A DNA stretch of 64,000 nucleotides from an uncultured Alphaproteobacteria bacterium (GCA_902619375.1 CACNEB010000004.1:1-64000); one strand, 5' to 3'. Positions 9,842 to 19,458 are shown, counted from the first letter of the stretch. Numbers and translations are program-made. Notes: generated by a model not told the origin, from the sequence alone.

Positions 9842-10732
9842 TTATTTTTTATTAGCTATCATTATACCAACAATCACAGATAAAATTCCAGCGTAATGAT
9901 AACTCTGTAATGTTTCTTGAAAGACTAAATATGCAAGAATTCCACCAAAAATAGGCATTAAGTGTAAAAAAGGACCTGATTTATTTGGGCCAATTAAAGC
10001 CACCCCAGTATTCCAACAGATATATGACAAGATGCTAGGAAAGGTTCCAGTATAGCCAATTACTAATAAGGTTTTGTGGTCAAATGCTATGAAATTATTT
10101 TGAATTATAATGTCATATAAATAGACAGGTAAGAGTAAGATTACTGTAAATACGAATGATAAGTATAAAAAACTAAATCCTGAAACACCTGTTTCATTTT
10201 TTTTTAGAAATATTGAATACAATGCCCAAGATATAACAGCAAGTAAAATGAATAAATCTCCAGTGTAAAATTTCGAGTCAAAAATATTTTGATAGTTACC
10301 TTTTGTTATGACATAACTAACACCGATAAGAGATAAAATGACGCCTAACATTTGAAACAAGTTTGTTTGATTTTTATAAATCAATTTGTTTAAAAGGATT
10401 ATCAACATGGGGGTTGTCGAAATAACTAATAAAGAATTAATAACAGTTGTCGCTGTTAAACCAATATAAGTTAAAGTATTAAAAAGCGTTGGACCAGTTA
10501 GAATTATCAAAAAAACCATCCCTGGTTGTTTTTTTAAAAGGGGTAAGTCAACTAAAGCATTTTTTAAACAAAAGGGAGTTAAAATAATTAAAGCTATTAC
10601 CCACCTATAAAAAGATAACGATAAGGGTGATACTAAATCCTCGACTGAAGATAATCTTCCTACTATAAAATTGCCTGACCAAAATAAGGAGGCAAAACAT
10701 AAAAATATTGCTGCTTTAAGAGAAATACTCAC
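9842..10732 (-). CDS. EamA/DMT-family membrane transporter
   Basis: Drug/metabolite transporter superfamily protein with 296 residues, about ten membrane segments and two EamA repeats. FWSGNFIVGRL (about 18-28) and the C-terminal half motif FPSILSYICWNTGVALIGPNKSGPF are typical. Family members export or import amino acids and other small metabolites; the substrate here is unknown. It lies 9 bp after the thiolase gene and 33 bp before dctP on the same strand. Confidence 0.85.
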   Translation of the reverse strand: MSISLKAAIFLCFASLFWSGNFIVGRLSSVEDLVSPLSLSFYRWVIALIILTPFCLKNALVDLPLLKKQPGMVFLIILTGPTLFNTLTYIGLTATTVINSLLVISTTPMLIILLNKLIYKNQTNLFQMLGVILSLIGVSYVITKGNYQNIFDSKFYTGDLFILLAVISWALYSIFLKKNETGVSGFSFLYLSFVFTVILLLPVYLYDIIIQNNFIAFDHKTLLVIGYTGTFPSILSYICWNTGVALIGPNKSGPFLHLMPIFGGILAYLVFQETLQSYHYAGILSVIVGIMIANKK

Positions 10733-10741
10733 TTAGATTTT

Positions 10742-11893
10742 TTATTTTAAATTTTCAATAGCAATTGCTAGACCTTGACCACCGCCAATACACATACTTG
10801 CAACACCAAACTTTTGTTTTGTTCTTCTAAGTTGATGAGACAAAGTTGTAATAATTCTTGCACCTGAACAGCCAATGGGGTGTCCTAATGCAATAGCGCC
10901 CCCTGCAATATTTAATTTACTTGGATCAATCTTTAAAGATCTTTGGACAGCAACTGAAGTTGCAGCAAACGCCTCATTGACCTCAACCAAATTAAAATAG
11001 TTAATATTTACACTCATTTTCTTCATTAATTTCTGTATAGCTGTAATTGGAGTAACGCCCATATAATCGGGATTACCAGCTGAAGAAGCCCAAGATAGTA
11101 CTTTTGCTATTGGTTTAATTTTGTTAGAAGTTACATATTTTTCAGAAGCTAAAGCCAAAAAACTAGCACCATCATTTAATGAAGAAGCATTTCCAGCAGT
11201 AACTGTTCCAGATTTTTTAAAAACAGCTTTTAATTGGCTTAATTTTGGCAAAGTCGTATCTTTTCGAACTTCATCTTTAAAAGGTGTTTTTGTCAATTCG
11301 TTTTTGAAGTAATTATTTTTAATTGCCTTATAAGTTTTTAGATAAGACTGATAAGCAAATTGATCTTGGTCTTGTCTTGTAACATTATATTTTCTTGCAA
11401 CATTTTCAGCTGTTATGCCCATATGTTCTTTTGAAAAAGCATCTGTTAGGCCATCGTTAACTAAAGTGTCTATAAAGATATTGTTTCCTAATTTTTTTTC
11501 TCCAGTTCTACTCAGATACGCATGGCGTGCCCTTGACATACTTTCTTGACCACCAACAATTAATAAATTTAACTCGCCAGAATAAATTTTAGATGAACCA
11601 TCTATTGTAGCTCTCATACCACTTCCACAAACTTGATTTACTACATAAGCAAAGGATGTCTGTTGCATTCCGGAACCTAGTGCAACTTGCCTTGCTGTAT
11701 TCATTCCTAGACCACTAGTTAATACTTGACCTAAAATTAATCCTTCAACTTCTTTAGTATTAATTGTTTTGTTTCTATCAAATAATTCTTTGAGACAAGA
11801 GGTTCCTAATTCTACTGATTCAGTTTTTTTGTAATTACCTAAATAAGCTCCTATTGGTGTTCTAACTGCATCGATTATAAAAACATCACTCAT
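10742..11893 (-). CDS. Acetyl-CoA acetyltransferase (thiolase)
   Basis: Cytoplasmic thiolase interconverting two acetyl-CoA and acetoacetyl-CoA. The 383 residues carry the nucleophilic cysteine C89 in NQVCGSGM, NEAFAATSVA, the catalytic histidine in GGAIALGHPIGCSGAR and the second catalytic cysteine in SMCIGGGQG. It overlaps the end of acetoacetyl-CoA synthetase by 8 bp. The likely role is degradative: acetoacetate is activated upstream and cleaved here to acetyl-CoA for the TCA cycle. Biosynthetic use (PhaA-like) is possible, but no phaB or phaC is present in the window. Confidence 0.93.
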   Translation of the reverse strand: MSDVFIIDAVRTPIGAYLGNYKKTESVELGTSCLKELFDRNKTINTKEVEGLILGQVLTSGLGMNTARQVALGSGMQQTSFAYVVNQVCGSGMRATIDGSSKIYSGELNLLIVGGQESMSRARHAYLSRTGEKKLGNNIFIDTLVNDGLTDAFSKEHMGITAENVARKYNVTRQDQDQFAYQSYLKTYKAIKNNYFKNELTKTPFKDEVRKDTTLPKLSQLKAVFKKSGTVTAGNASSLNDGASFLALASEKYVTSNKIKPIAKVLSWASSAGNPDYMGVTPITAIQKLMKKMSVNINYFNLVEVNEAFAATSVAVQRSLKIDPSKLNIAGGAIALGHPIGCSGARIITTLSHQLRRTKQKFGVASMCIGGGQGLAIAIENLK

Positions 11894-13802
11894 TAATATT
11901 TATCTTTCTGTATTCAATTACTGACTCAGGATTTGCCAACGATCCCAAGTTCTGCACTTTATCATTATTGATAATTTTTTTGACAAGTATTTCAGAGTTT
12001 TTACCACTTTTTGTTCTTGGAATGTCTTTAACTATAAATATTTTCCACGGAACATGCCTTGGACTAAGCGATGTCTTGAGGTGTTTTTTCAATATTGTAT
12101 TAAAATCAACATTAATTTTTGTGTTTAACAATTTCAAAAAAAGGACAATTTTTTCATCATTTTTAGTCAAATAACCTGTTGCCAAACAGTCCTCGATCCA
12201 ATGAAATTTTTGTAAGCAACTGTATATTTCACCTGTTCCTATTCTGACACCACCTGGATTTAAAGTAGCATCTGATCTTCCAAAGATTACATAACCTCCA
12301 TTTTTGGTTTTTTTCACATAATCTCCATGAGACCATATGTTTGGAAATTTTTTAAAGTATGCGGATTTATATTTATTATTCATTCTGTCATTCCAAAAAT
12401 AAATTGGCTTTGAGGGAAAAGGGGTCTTACAAACTAGCTCTCCTGTCTTTTTGGTTGGCTTGCCATTATCATTGAAAACATCAATATCCATGCCCAAGCC
12501 CGGTCCTTGAATTTCACCTGAATAGACAGGTAAAGTTGGTATTCCTAACATAAAACACGAGACTATATCTGTTCCACCGCTAACTGAATGTATAAAAGAT
12601 TTTGAATTTAAACTTTTATTAATAAACTTAAAAGTGTCTGGGCTTAAAGGAGAGCCAGTTGATATAAAACAATTAATTTTTTTTAAAATATCTTTTTTAT
12701 TAGATTTATAATTATTTTGGATAGTTTCATAAACTTTTGCTCCCGCACCTAGCATTGTTGAATTAGTATTTTTTGTAATATTGATAACTCGATTTATATT
12801 TGGATAAAATGGGGAGCCATCATAAAGAACGATTGAGGAACCTAAAAGTAAATTTGAAACTGTCCAGTTCCACATCATCCACCCGCAAGTAGTTAAGAAA
12901 AGCATTTTATCTTTAGATTTGACATTTGTGTGTAATGCTAATTCTTTTAAATGTTGCAGGAGTGAGCCACCGTGGCCGTGCGTGATACACTTGGGGAGCC
13001 CTGTAGTTCCACTAGAAAATAAAACATATAGCGGATGATTAAAGCTCAATGATATATTCTTATTTAGTTTTGAATATTTTTTTTGATTGTAAATTTTTTT
13101 TAATTCAGATGTGTTATTTTTTGAAGGATAGCTAGTTTTTAAAATTAGTGGATTATTTAAATTTGCTTTTAATGTTCTTATGTTTTTTGAATATTGAAAT
13201 TTCTTACCGTTATAAAAATAATAGTCAGCAACAATTAAAAGCTTAGGCTTAAGCTGGGAAAATCTGTCAATCACTGCTTGTGTTCCAAAGTCAGCAGAGC
13301 AAGAAGACCAAACTGCACCAATTTTTGCCGCAGAAAGGAAGCTTATTACTGTATCAGGTATATTTGGCAGATATCCAACAATTACATCACCTTTTTTAAT
13401 GCCTTTATCTCTAAAGAAATTGCTTAATGCATTAATTCTTTTATTTAAATCACTATAAATAATTTTTTCGCTGAATTTGTTTTCTCCAATAAATTCAATG
13501 GCCAAATCTGATGAATTATTTTTAGAAATTAAATTGTAATAATTGAGATTACTGTTGTAAAAAAAAATTGAATTCCAAAAAGATTTTTTTTTGTAAGCTT
13601 TAAAAAATCTTTTCCTCTCAAGATCAATGTTAAAATACTCAACTATAGACTCCCAAAACTCACCAGGGTTCTTATTAGTCCATAACCAAAGCTTGTTATA
13701 ATTTAAAAATTTCTTAGAAAGTTTTTGTTCTAAATATGACTGAAATTTATAAAGATTTGTAGTTTTAATAAATTTTCTACTTGGCTCAAATAACTTATCC
13801 AT
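11886..13802 (-). CDS. Acetoacetyl-CoA synthetase
   Basis: ATP-dependent ligase forming acetoacetyl-CoA from acetoacetate. The 638 residues show the ANL-superfamily ATP loop SSGTTGLPK (263-271), LTTCGWMMWNW, YFWNDRM, the adenylate motif HGDYV and the C-terminal catalytic lysine in PRTKSGK. The N-terminal segment with FW-x-SIVEYFNID and the overall pattern separate it from acetyl-CoA synthetase. It overlaps both ybgC and the thiolase gene by 8 bp, a compact three-gene acetoacetate module. Numerous Lys/Asn codons follow the local AT bias. Confidence 0.88.
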   Translation of the reverse strand: MDKLFEPSRKFIKTTNLYKFQSYLEQKLSKKFLNYNKLWLWTNKNPGEFWESIVEYFNIDLERKRFFKAYKKKSFWNSIFFYNSNLNYYNLISKNNSSDLAIEFIGENKFSEKIIYSDLNKRINALSNFFRDKGIKKGDVIVGYLPNIPDTVISFLSAAKIGAVWSSCSADFGTQAVIDRFSQLKPKLLIVADYYFYNGKKFQYSKNIRTLKANLNNPLILKTSYPSKNNTSELKKIYNQKKYSKLNKNISLSFNHPLYVLFSSGTTGLPKCITHGHGGSLLQHLKELALHTNVKSKDKMLFLTTCGWMMWNWTVSNLLLGSSIVLYDGSPFYPNINRVINITKNTNSTMLGAGAKVYETIQNNYKSNKKDILKKINCFISTGSPLSPDTFKFINKSLNSKSFIHSVSGGTDIVSCFMLGIPTLPVYSGEIQGPGLGMDIDVFNDNGKPTKKTGELVCKTPFPSKPIYFWNDRMNNKYKSAYFKKFPNIWSHGDYVKKTKNGGYVIFGRSDATLNPGGVRIGTGEIYSCLQKFHWIEDCLATGYLTKNDEKIVLFLKLLNTKINVDFNTILKKHLKTSLSPRHVPWKIFIVKDIPRTKSGKNSEILVKKIINNDKVQNLGSLANPESVIEYRKININE

Positions 13803-14193
13803 CTTTATTTTTCATTAATTGTTGAAGATCATCTGGTATTTTACTTGGAGCGCCTTGAGAATTGACGCAAACCATCAAAATCTTTGATTTAAAAATAATA
13901 TTATTTTGTTTGTAAATATTTTGTTCGAGCTCAAATGATGCATTTTTAAGAGACAAAATATTGCTTTTAACAGTTAATTGATCCTCTAGTTTGCATGATT
14001 CAATATAATCACATTCAATCTTTTTTACTAAAAAAAGTCGATCATGATCTTTAAATAGAGAATTAAGTGTAAATCCCAATTCATTGATGATTTCAGTACG
14101 GGCTCTTTCAATAAATTTTAAATAATTTGCGTAATATACAACTCCACCAGAGTCTGTGTCTTCATAATATATTTTGAAGTTGTATTGGAACAT
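13795..14193 (-). CDS. ybgC: YbgC-family acyl-CoA thioesterase
   Basis: Hot-dog-fold thioesterase of the 4-hydroxybenzoyl-CoA/YbgC family, hydrolysing short acyl-CoAs in the cytoplasm. The 132 residues include IYYEDTDSGGVVYYANYLKFIERARTE split near 8-34; its aspartate (DTDSGG) is the usual catalytic residue. Normally ybgC sits with tol-pal; here it leads into acetoacetyl-CoA synthetase (8-bp overlap), suggesting a role in CoA-ester turnover. Confidence 0.87.
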   Translation of the reverse strand: MFQYNFKIYYEDTDSGGVVYYANYLKFIERARTEIINELGFTLNSLFKDHDRLFLVKKIECDYIESCKLEDQLTVKSNILSLKNASFELEQNIYKQNNIIFKSKILMVCVNSQGAPSKIPDDLQQLMKNKDG

Positions 14194-14300
14194 TAAGTAG
14201 TCAGACCTAAATACAATATATAAGTTATAATAATTATAACTATTCCAAATATTAAATATCTATATTCATTCATTAAATTAAATACCTATTATAGAAATAC

Positions 14301-14516
14301 TTAAGATATTTTTTCTCTCTTAAAATAATAAATCATTTTGTGTTTTGAAGGGATATCAGATTTATCCTTAATTACATTGACCAGCTCCCAACCTTCTTTG
14401 CCCCCCTTATTAAGCCAGTCATTTTCGGATTTTAATTCTTCATCATCCAAATATTGAGTGTAAATTCGATACTCCCACTTTGAATTTTCTTTTTTATCGA
14501 AAGTTGGATTAATCAT
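14301..14516 (-). CDS. Small hypothetical protein, DUF4177-like
   Basis: A 71-residue soluble protein of unknown function. The pattern KWEYRIY ... LNKGGKEGWELVNV ... MIYYFKREK resembles the small DUF4177-type fold, in which a Trp-Glu-Tyr strand pairs with a GWELV strand and a C-terminal YFKR strand. It precedes no obvious partner and lies 11 bp after a small membrane protein on the same strand. The GGKEGWE segment supports a real coding sequence. Confidence 0.6.
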   Translation of the reverse strand: MINPTFDKKENSKWEYRIYTQYLDDEELKSENDWLNKGGKEGWELVNVIKDKSDIPSKHKMIYYFKREKIS

Positions 14517-14527
14517 TTCTTTTAAAC

Positions 14528-14767
14528 TTAAACATTTAAATTATAGAAAAACCAAGCTGCTGATAAACACCAAAGTGTTAAAAAGATCTTCCCTAGTTTA
14601 TCTGCCTTTTTAAAATGTGATTTCATTTCAATTAGTTGGCCCTCATTTTGCTGATCAGAGCTTTGAGAGAAGTCTTTCAATTTTTTTTGGTAAAAAAATT
14701 TGTATATATTTATTGCACAGGTCCATCCTGTGAGTATATAGAAAATAGAAGTTGATAAAGAAGTCAT
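14528..14767 (-). CDS. Small membrane protein, unknown
   Basis: A 79-residue protein with two predicted membrane helices (about 5-24 and 60-76) joined by a hydrophilic Lys/Gln-rich linker. No family is recognised. Its 11-bp spacing to the DUF4177-like gene suggests co-transcription. The coding call rests on the absence of alternatives in this strand and region and on the sensible helix-loop-helix pattern. Confidence 0.5.
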   Translation of the reverse strand: MTSLSTSIFYILTGWTCAINIYKFFYQKKLKDFSQSSDQQNEGQLIEMKSHFKKADKLGKIFLTLWCLSAAWFFYNLNV

Positions 14768-14808
14768 AAGTTTAATTTAAAGAAAATAAACATTAATTAA
14801 ATCATTAA

Positions 14809-15339
14809 TCAAACTAAGTTAGCTAACCTAAATTCTTCAAATTTAGTTGAAGCAATTTTTAAATTTGTATTCCAGTCATTGTCTGCGCTATTATCAGCAT
14901 TATCAGAAATAAATTTAAAGCATCTAAAATTTACTTTCTTTATAAAACATACTTTCGCAATAGCATATGCCTCCATGTCAACTACATCTAAATCCATTTC
15001 AATCTTTTTTGTAACAAAATTATCACCTGTCCCACATGAATATCCATTTTCTGATATAACTATTTCATTAACTCTATCAAATGGTGTTTCCCCAAGTTTA
15101 AAATCTAGTAAACCTCTACAATCCATATCTCTCTGGTAAAACTTGGTACATTCTATTATTCCATTCAAATTTTTATTTAATGTTCCAGCAGTACCAAAGT
15201 TAATAACTTCGTTAGGGTTGAATTTATTAATCAATTCAATAGTTTTTAGAGTTGCATTTATTTTTCCAACTCCTAAAACGTGAAAATAATCTAAACCAAC
15301 TACCTCTTCATTTAATGCTGCTACGTAAATTTTATCCAT
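14809..15339 (-). CDS. MTA/SAH nucleosidase-like protein
   Basis: Phosphorylase/nucleosidase-superfamily enzyme that probably cleaves 5'-methylthioadenosine or S-adenosylhomocysteine. VLGVGKINAT, VINFGTAGTL, the purine/ribose motif VDMEAYAIAKVC (about 120-131) and FKFISDNAD with the catalytic aspartate are all present. At 176 residues it is shorter than typical MtnN (about 230), mostly through a trimmed N-terminus and loops. The exact nucleoside is uncertain. It stands alone, upstream of two small hypotheticals on the same strand. Confidence 0.8.
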   Translation of the reverse strand: MDKIYVAALNEEVVGLDYFHVLGVGKINATLKTIELINKFNPNEVINFGTAGTLNKNLNGIIECTKFYQRDMDCRGLLDFKLGETPFDRVNEIVISENGYSCGTGDNFVTKKIEMDLDVVDMEAYAIAKVCFIKKVNFRCFKFISDNADNSADNDWNTNLKIASTKFEEFRLANLV

Positions 15340-15434
15340 AATTTATTTAGAAAACTTATTTAAATTTATAATATAAAAAATTTTAAACTAAAAAATAAAA
15401 TGTGTTAATCTAAAATTAGATTAAATCAGGACAG

Positions 15435-15509
15435 GGTTCCGTGGTGTAACGGATAGCACAAATGACTTCGGATCATTTAGTCAGGGTTCGAATCCTTGCG
15501 GAACCGCCA
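15435..15509 (+). tRNA. tRNA-Arg(TCG)
   Basis: Acceptor stem GGTTCCG/CGGAACC, discriminator G and encoded CCA (15507-15509). The anticodon stem AATGA/TCATT encloses the loop CTTCGGA, anticodon TCG. The T arm contains GGTTCGAATCC. It reads CGA codons for arginine. Confidence 0.95.
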
Positions 15510-15516
15510 GTTTAAT

Positions 15517-16395
15517 TTATAAAATACTCCCTAAACTTTGGAGTTTATTTATGAAGTCTCTAATCTGTTCATTAATTTTTTGATTATCAATATCTATTTG
15601 ATCATTTTCACTGAAATCTAAATCAAACAAACTCTCTCTATCTTGAAGTATTTCTTCTAGTGTGAGATCTGCGCTATTGTCAAAATCAAAATTATTTAAA
15701 ATAACTTTAGTAAGCAAAGGGGTGATAGCATAACTAGAAATTATTCCAAACAGACCTGCCTCATCAAATTCTTGCCCATTTATTGTGCTAAAAAAAACTA
15801 AAAGTTTAGAAGCTCTATTAATCTCAGCATTTGAAAGTGCTTTATTACCAGAGACATCTAAAAAACTAAAAATATCTTCAAAGCACTCTCCCTTATTCTT
15901 GGAGAAATTTGAACAGGATAAAGATGCCTTTGAATTCATATATGATAATACCTCTCCAAATAATAGAGTTAAACTAGCAGGCGTGTTATCACATTTAGCA
16001 TATGTAAAAGTGTTGTTAGTATTATTTAAAAAATCATAGGATCCATCGAGATTATCTTGCTCTTCGAATACAACCTCTAAAATATCGTCATTCAGCTTCA
16101 TAAAAACATTTTTAAATTCAAAGATTTCTCCATCCAAATAAATCCAATCTTTATATGTCTTTGAGTCAGAAAACTGAAGATAGAAATATGCATACTCGTC
16201 TATTTCATCCTGACTTTCATAAAGATTGAAGTAGCTACTTTCAGTGATAATAAAAACATCTTGTTCTTTTGAACAATCATTGCTCCATGTACCATGGAAT
16301 TTTTTGGGAATAAAATCCTCTGCAAATAATAAAAATGGGTAAAATAAAATAACTACAAATAGATTAAAGAAATATTTCACAATATAAAATAACAT
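15517..16395 (-). CDS. Secreted EF-hand protein, unknown function
   Basis: A 292-residue protein with an N-terminal signal peptide (hydrophobic about 10-24, ending LLFAED). The first mature segment contains FHGTWSNDC, like small lipocalin-type or stress-export proteins. The second half has two EF-hand-like loops: DVSGNKALSNAE (about 175-186) and DFDNSADLTLEE (about 238-249), followed by an acidic stretch DLDFSENDQIDID that may be a third. It is probably a periplasmic or exported calcium-binding protein. It converges with tRNA-Arg and has no clear operon partner. Confidence 0.65.
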   Translation of the reverse strand: MLFYIVKYFFNLFVVILFYPFLLFAEDFIPKKFHGTWSNDCSKEQDVFIITESSYFNLYESQDEIDEYAYFYLQFSDSKTYKDWIYLDGEIFEFKNVFMKLNDDILEVVFEEQDNLDGSYDFLNNTNNTFTYAKCDNTPASLTLLFGEVLSYMNSKASLSCSNFSKNKGECFEDIFSFLDVSGNKALSNAEINRASKLLVFFSTINGQEFDEAGLFGIISSYAITPLLTKVILNNFDFDNSADLTLEEILQDRESLFDLDFSENDQIDIDNQKINEQIRDFINKLQSLGSIL

Positions 16396-16427
16396 ATAAA
16401 TCTATGGGTATAAAATTATTATGAATT

Positions 16428-17864
16428 TTAATTAGAATTTTTTCGAGATAGCCAAGAGGGTTTTTTTAATTGGTTTAAATTCAGATCCTCTGGAAAATTC
16501 TTAAAAATATCATTGAGCCCCTTAATTATTACATATGTGATTAAAAAGCTCATAATCGTATCACTTAAAAAATGATCACCTTCCATAATTCTTAATAATG
16601 AAATTAAAAGAATAGTGGCATATGCAAATGTGTTCCAAGATGTTTTATTGAATATAATTAGTAAAGCCAAAGATAACGTAAAAAAAGACACATCACCTGA
16701 AACGAAACTACAATTGGTGCTACAATAATCTACATTTAACCATGGAATAGTAAATGGCTCTTCTCCCCCAAATTGAATGGTGTCATTGGGCCTTGCACGA
16801 CCCCACAAATTTTTGAAAATAGAGTTTACAACAATACCTGTTCCAATTATAAGACAAGAAAACAAGTAAACCCACTCTCTGACTGCAATGTTTAAAATTT
16901 TTTCTTTATAATAAATTTGTTTTAAAATAGCAGCTATAGGTACAAAAAATACCAATAAAGCCATAAGTGGTAGCAACATCTTACGAACAAAATAGATAAA
17001 CCAGTCAGACTCTGAAGCAATAAATTTACCGTCCTGTCCAAAAAATAGGCCACTAACAGTTATATCTAAAGTGGGAAATATAAAGAATACAATAGAAAGT
17101 AGGAGTGTTATGGTGAGGGTTTTAAAATAAAAATTAAAATTCAAGTAAAGAGAGAAAATATCTTGGTAAAAATTAGCAATATTACTTGAAATTATTTCAA
17201 CATTATTGTTTGGGATTAATTCGTCATTTTCTGATGTAAATAGCTTGTTTTTATCTGCTAGTTTTTTTGAAATAAATATTGTTGAAAGATATGCAACAAG
17301 TGCGCCACCAAAGATATCACTAATAAAATGAGCACCAACAATTACTCTCGTGGATGCAATAATTATTGCAATGGTTATCAATGCATTTTTAATTTTCGGA
17401 AAGAGAAATATCATACAAAAAATAAAAGCAAAAATAGTTGCAGTATGACCCGATGGGAATGAATGCCATTTGGAGTCAAATTGTATTATGTCTAAAGATT
17501 TTAATTCAAAGTCATTATATAAAACCGGTCTTGGTCTTCCAAAGATATGTTTTAATATTTGTGTAACAATGCCACTTAATAAGATATTTAAAAAAATAAA
17601 TAGACTAACGTCACTTAAAGTTTCCATAATCTGATTTTTACTTTTAATAATTTTTATTAACCCCCAGATTAAAATAGTAGGTACAAAAAAATATAAAGAG
17701 TCGCCAAAGTGAGTAAGTGTTCCAAAAAGAGACTTTGTTTGATGATTAATACTGTCAAAAAATGAAGCTACTGAGTAATCAAATAACAAGAAAAAAAAAG
17801 CTCCAATTAACAAATAAATACTTATTTTTTTTTCTTGCGAGCTTAAATGATTGAAGAAAGTCAT
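16428..17864 (-). CDS. Tandem PAP2-domain membrane phosphatase
   Basis: Polytopic membrane protein of 478 residues with two PAP2 phosphatase domains. Domain 1 has the full signature: KHIFGRPRP (105-113), FPSGH (136-140) and STRVIVGAHFISD with H179. Domain 2 has KNLWGRARP (351-359), CSFVSGD (385-391) and LRIMEGDHFLSD. In domain 2 the PSGH histidine is replaced by Asp391, a variant resembling lipid-A phosphatase (SGE/SGD) forms. Likely substrates are lipid phosphates such as undecaprenyl diphosphate or lipid A. It overlaps the upstream GT-C-like gene by 4 bp, suggesting a shared role in envelope lipid or glycan modification. Confidence 0.85.
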   Translation of the reverse strand: MTFFNHLSSQEKKISIYLLIGAFFFLLFDYSVASFFDSINHQTKSLFGTLTHFGDSLYFFVPTILIWGLIKIIKSKNQIMETLSDVSLFIFLNILLSGIVTQILKHIFGRPRPVLYNDFELKSLDIIQFDSKWHSFPSGHTATIFAFIFCMIFLFPKIKNALITIAIIIASTRVIVGAHFISDIFGGALVAYLSTIFISKKLADKNKLFTSENDELIPNNNVEIISSNIANFYQDIFSLYLNFNFYFKTLTITLLLSIVFFIFPTLDITVSGLFFGQDGKFIASESDWFIYFVRKMLLPLMALLVFFVPIAAILKQIYYKEKILNIAVREWVYLFSCLIIGTGIVVNSIFKNLWGRARPNDTIQFGGEEPFTIPWLNVDYCSTNCSFVSGDVSFFTLSLALLIIFNKTSWNTFAYATILLISLLRIMEGDHFLSDTIMSFLITYVIIKGLNDIFKNFPEDLNLNQLKKPSWLSRKNSN

Positions 17865-19351
17865 AATTTATTAAAGTTGATATTAATGAATGATTTCGTT
17901 GTCATATCGAGTATGGTTTTATTTATTGAGTTACTATCTTCTATTGGCATTTTATTAAAAGAACTAAATCTTAATTCTATTTGGCAATCTGAAAAATAGT
18001 CTGGTTTCACTTTGTCACTAAAAAATAACATTAAATCTAGTGGATAATTATCATTCAATATAAATTCGGATTTTTTTATATCACAATTTAAATCATTTTT
18101 TAAAGTATCATAAATAACAGGACTCAAAGTTTTATTCTTATATTGAGAATAGAAAAAGACTGAAGTAAAAAATACAACTAAAATCAAAGAAAATGAGATA
18201 GTTTTATATACTTCAGTTAAGGATCTTTCTTGCACAGAAAAAACTGGGTTTATTAGTGATACTAAAGTTATCAATAAATAGAAAAAATAATTCATATAAG
18301 GTATCTCTGAAATATTTTGATAAAGAGATGTATCAAAATAAATGATGCCTGCTGGAATAGAAAAAAGAGTAACCAAAAATAATTTAGACCATTTTAATTT
18401 TACAAATTCTAGTGTTCTAAAAATATAAATAGACATTATTGGCAATAGGAAGATTAAAATTGATATATTTAACTTATTCGAGAAAATAAATACAAAACAG
18501 CAAAGAATTATTAACAATAGGAATGTCGTTAATTCCTTATTCCAATTAATTCTTTTTATACCATTATAAAAAATAGAAATAATTAGCAAACTTAATAAAG
18601 GTAATAAAAAAATAATACTATTTGAAAATTTCTTTAGTAAAATATTTGGATCGAAATTAAATATAGAATAGTAATTCGTTTTATTAATTCCCTGAATAAT
18701 AAGAAAAACTAAAAGAGATATATAAATAAAACTAAGATAAGAAATTAAGTTAAGACGTTTTTTTTTCTCTAGTTTTAAATTAAATAATTTGAAAAATATC
18801 AAAAATGTTATTATTACAACAAAATAGAAATTTTTAAGAATTAATGCAATTAGACTAAATAAGATAAAAAAAAATACATTATAAAAATTTTCGTCATCGA
18901 AAATTTTTAATAAATAATAGAATATGAATAAAGTCACCAAGCCTGAAATAAGTGAACCATCAATGGTTATCATTGAAAATAAAATTGCGCCACTTAACAT
19001 CACTGCTGTAAGAGGCATTAAATAGTTCAGGTCATAAAATTTTAATTTAATAATTTTATATGTAACCAAAATTAGTAATCCTAAGTATATAAAATTTGGT
19101 AGTCTAAATAGAAAGTAATTATTAAAATCAAAAAAATTTGTAAGCTTTGAGGCAATTTTTAGAAATATCAAATGTGGATTTACAAAATCTGAAAAATTTG
19201 AAACAAGTTCATTATCTTTAATTGTGGTTAATAGCTTTATGTCCTCAATAAAAATATATGGTGCCCCTAATGTAATTGCACCCAGTAATCCAATCCAAAT
19301 AATTGAAAAAAACACAGTCGGAATATTATCTAGGAATCTAAAGATACTCAT
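17861..19351 (-). CDS. GT-C-like polytopic membrane protein
   Basis: A 496-residue integral membrane protein with about 11-12 helices. An early acidic residue pair (about 35-37, FIEDIKLL), FRLPNFIYLG and a segment like SMITIDGSLISGLVTLFIF recall ArnT/PMT-type glycosyltransferases that use polyprenyl-phosphate sugars. The soluble C-terminal part is short. No confident family assignment is possible. A 4-bp overlap with the tandem PAP2 phosphatase fits the common pairing of lipid-linked sugar transferases with lipid phosphatases. Confidence 0.6.
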   Translation of the reverse strand: MSIFRFLDNIPTVFFSIIWIGLLGAITLGAPYIFIEDIKLLTTIKDNELVSNFSDFVNPHLIFLKIASKLTNFFDFNNYFLFRLPNFIYLGLLILVTYKIIKLKFYDLNYLMPLTAVMLSGAILFSMITIDGSLISGLVTLFIFYYLLKIFDDENFYNVFFFILFSLIALILKNFYFVVIITFLIFFKLFNLKLEKKKRLNLISYLSFIYISLLVFLIIQGINKTNYYSIFNFDPNILLKKFSNSIIFLLPLLSLLIISIFYNGIKRINWNKELTTFLLLIILCCFVFIFSNKLNISILIFLLPIMSIYIFRTLEFVKLKWSKLFLVTLFSIPAGIIYFDTSLYQNISEIPYMNYFFYLLITLVSLINPVFSVQERSLTEVYKTISFSLILVVFFTSVFFYSQYKNKTLSPVIYDTLKNDLNCDIKKSEFILNDNYPLDLMLFFSDKVKPDYFSDCQIELRFSSFNKMPIEDSNSINKTILDMTTKSFININFNKL

Positions 19352-19458
19352 TTTCTGATATAACTAAGTTTAGTAGCATATAGATCTAATTTATTCTATA
19401 TATTGTGGTTATTTCAATTTTCTTGATGTTATTTTTACCCCTAATTATAATCAAAAAT

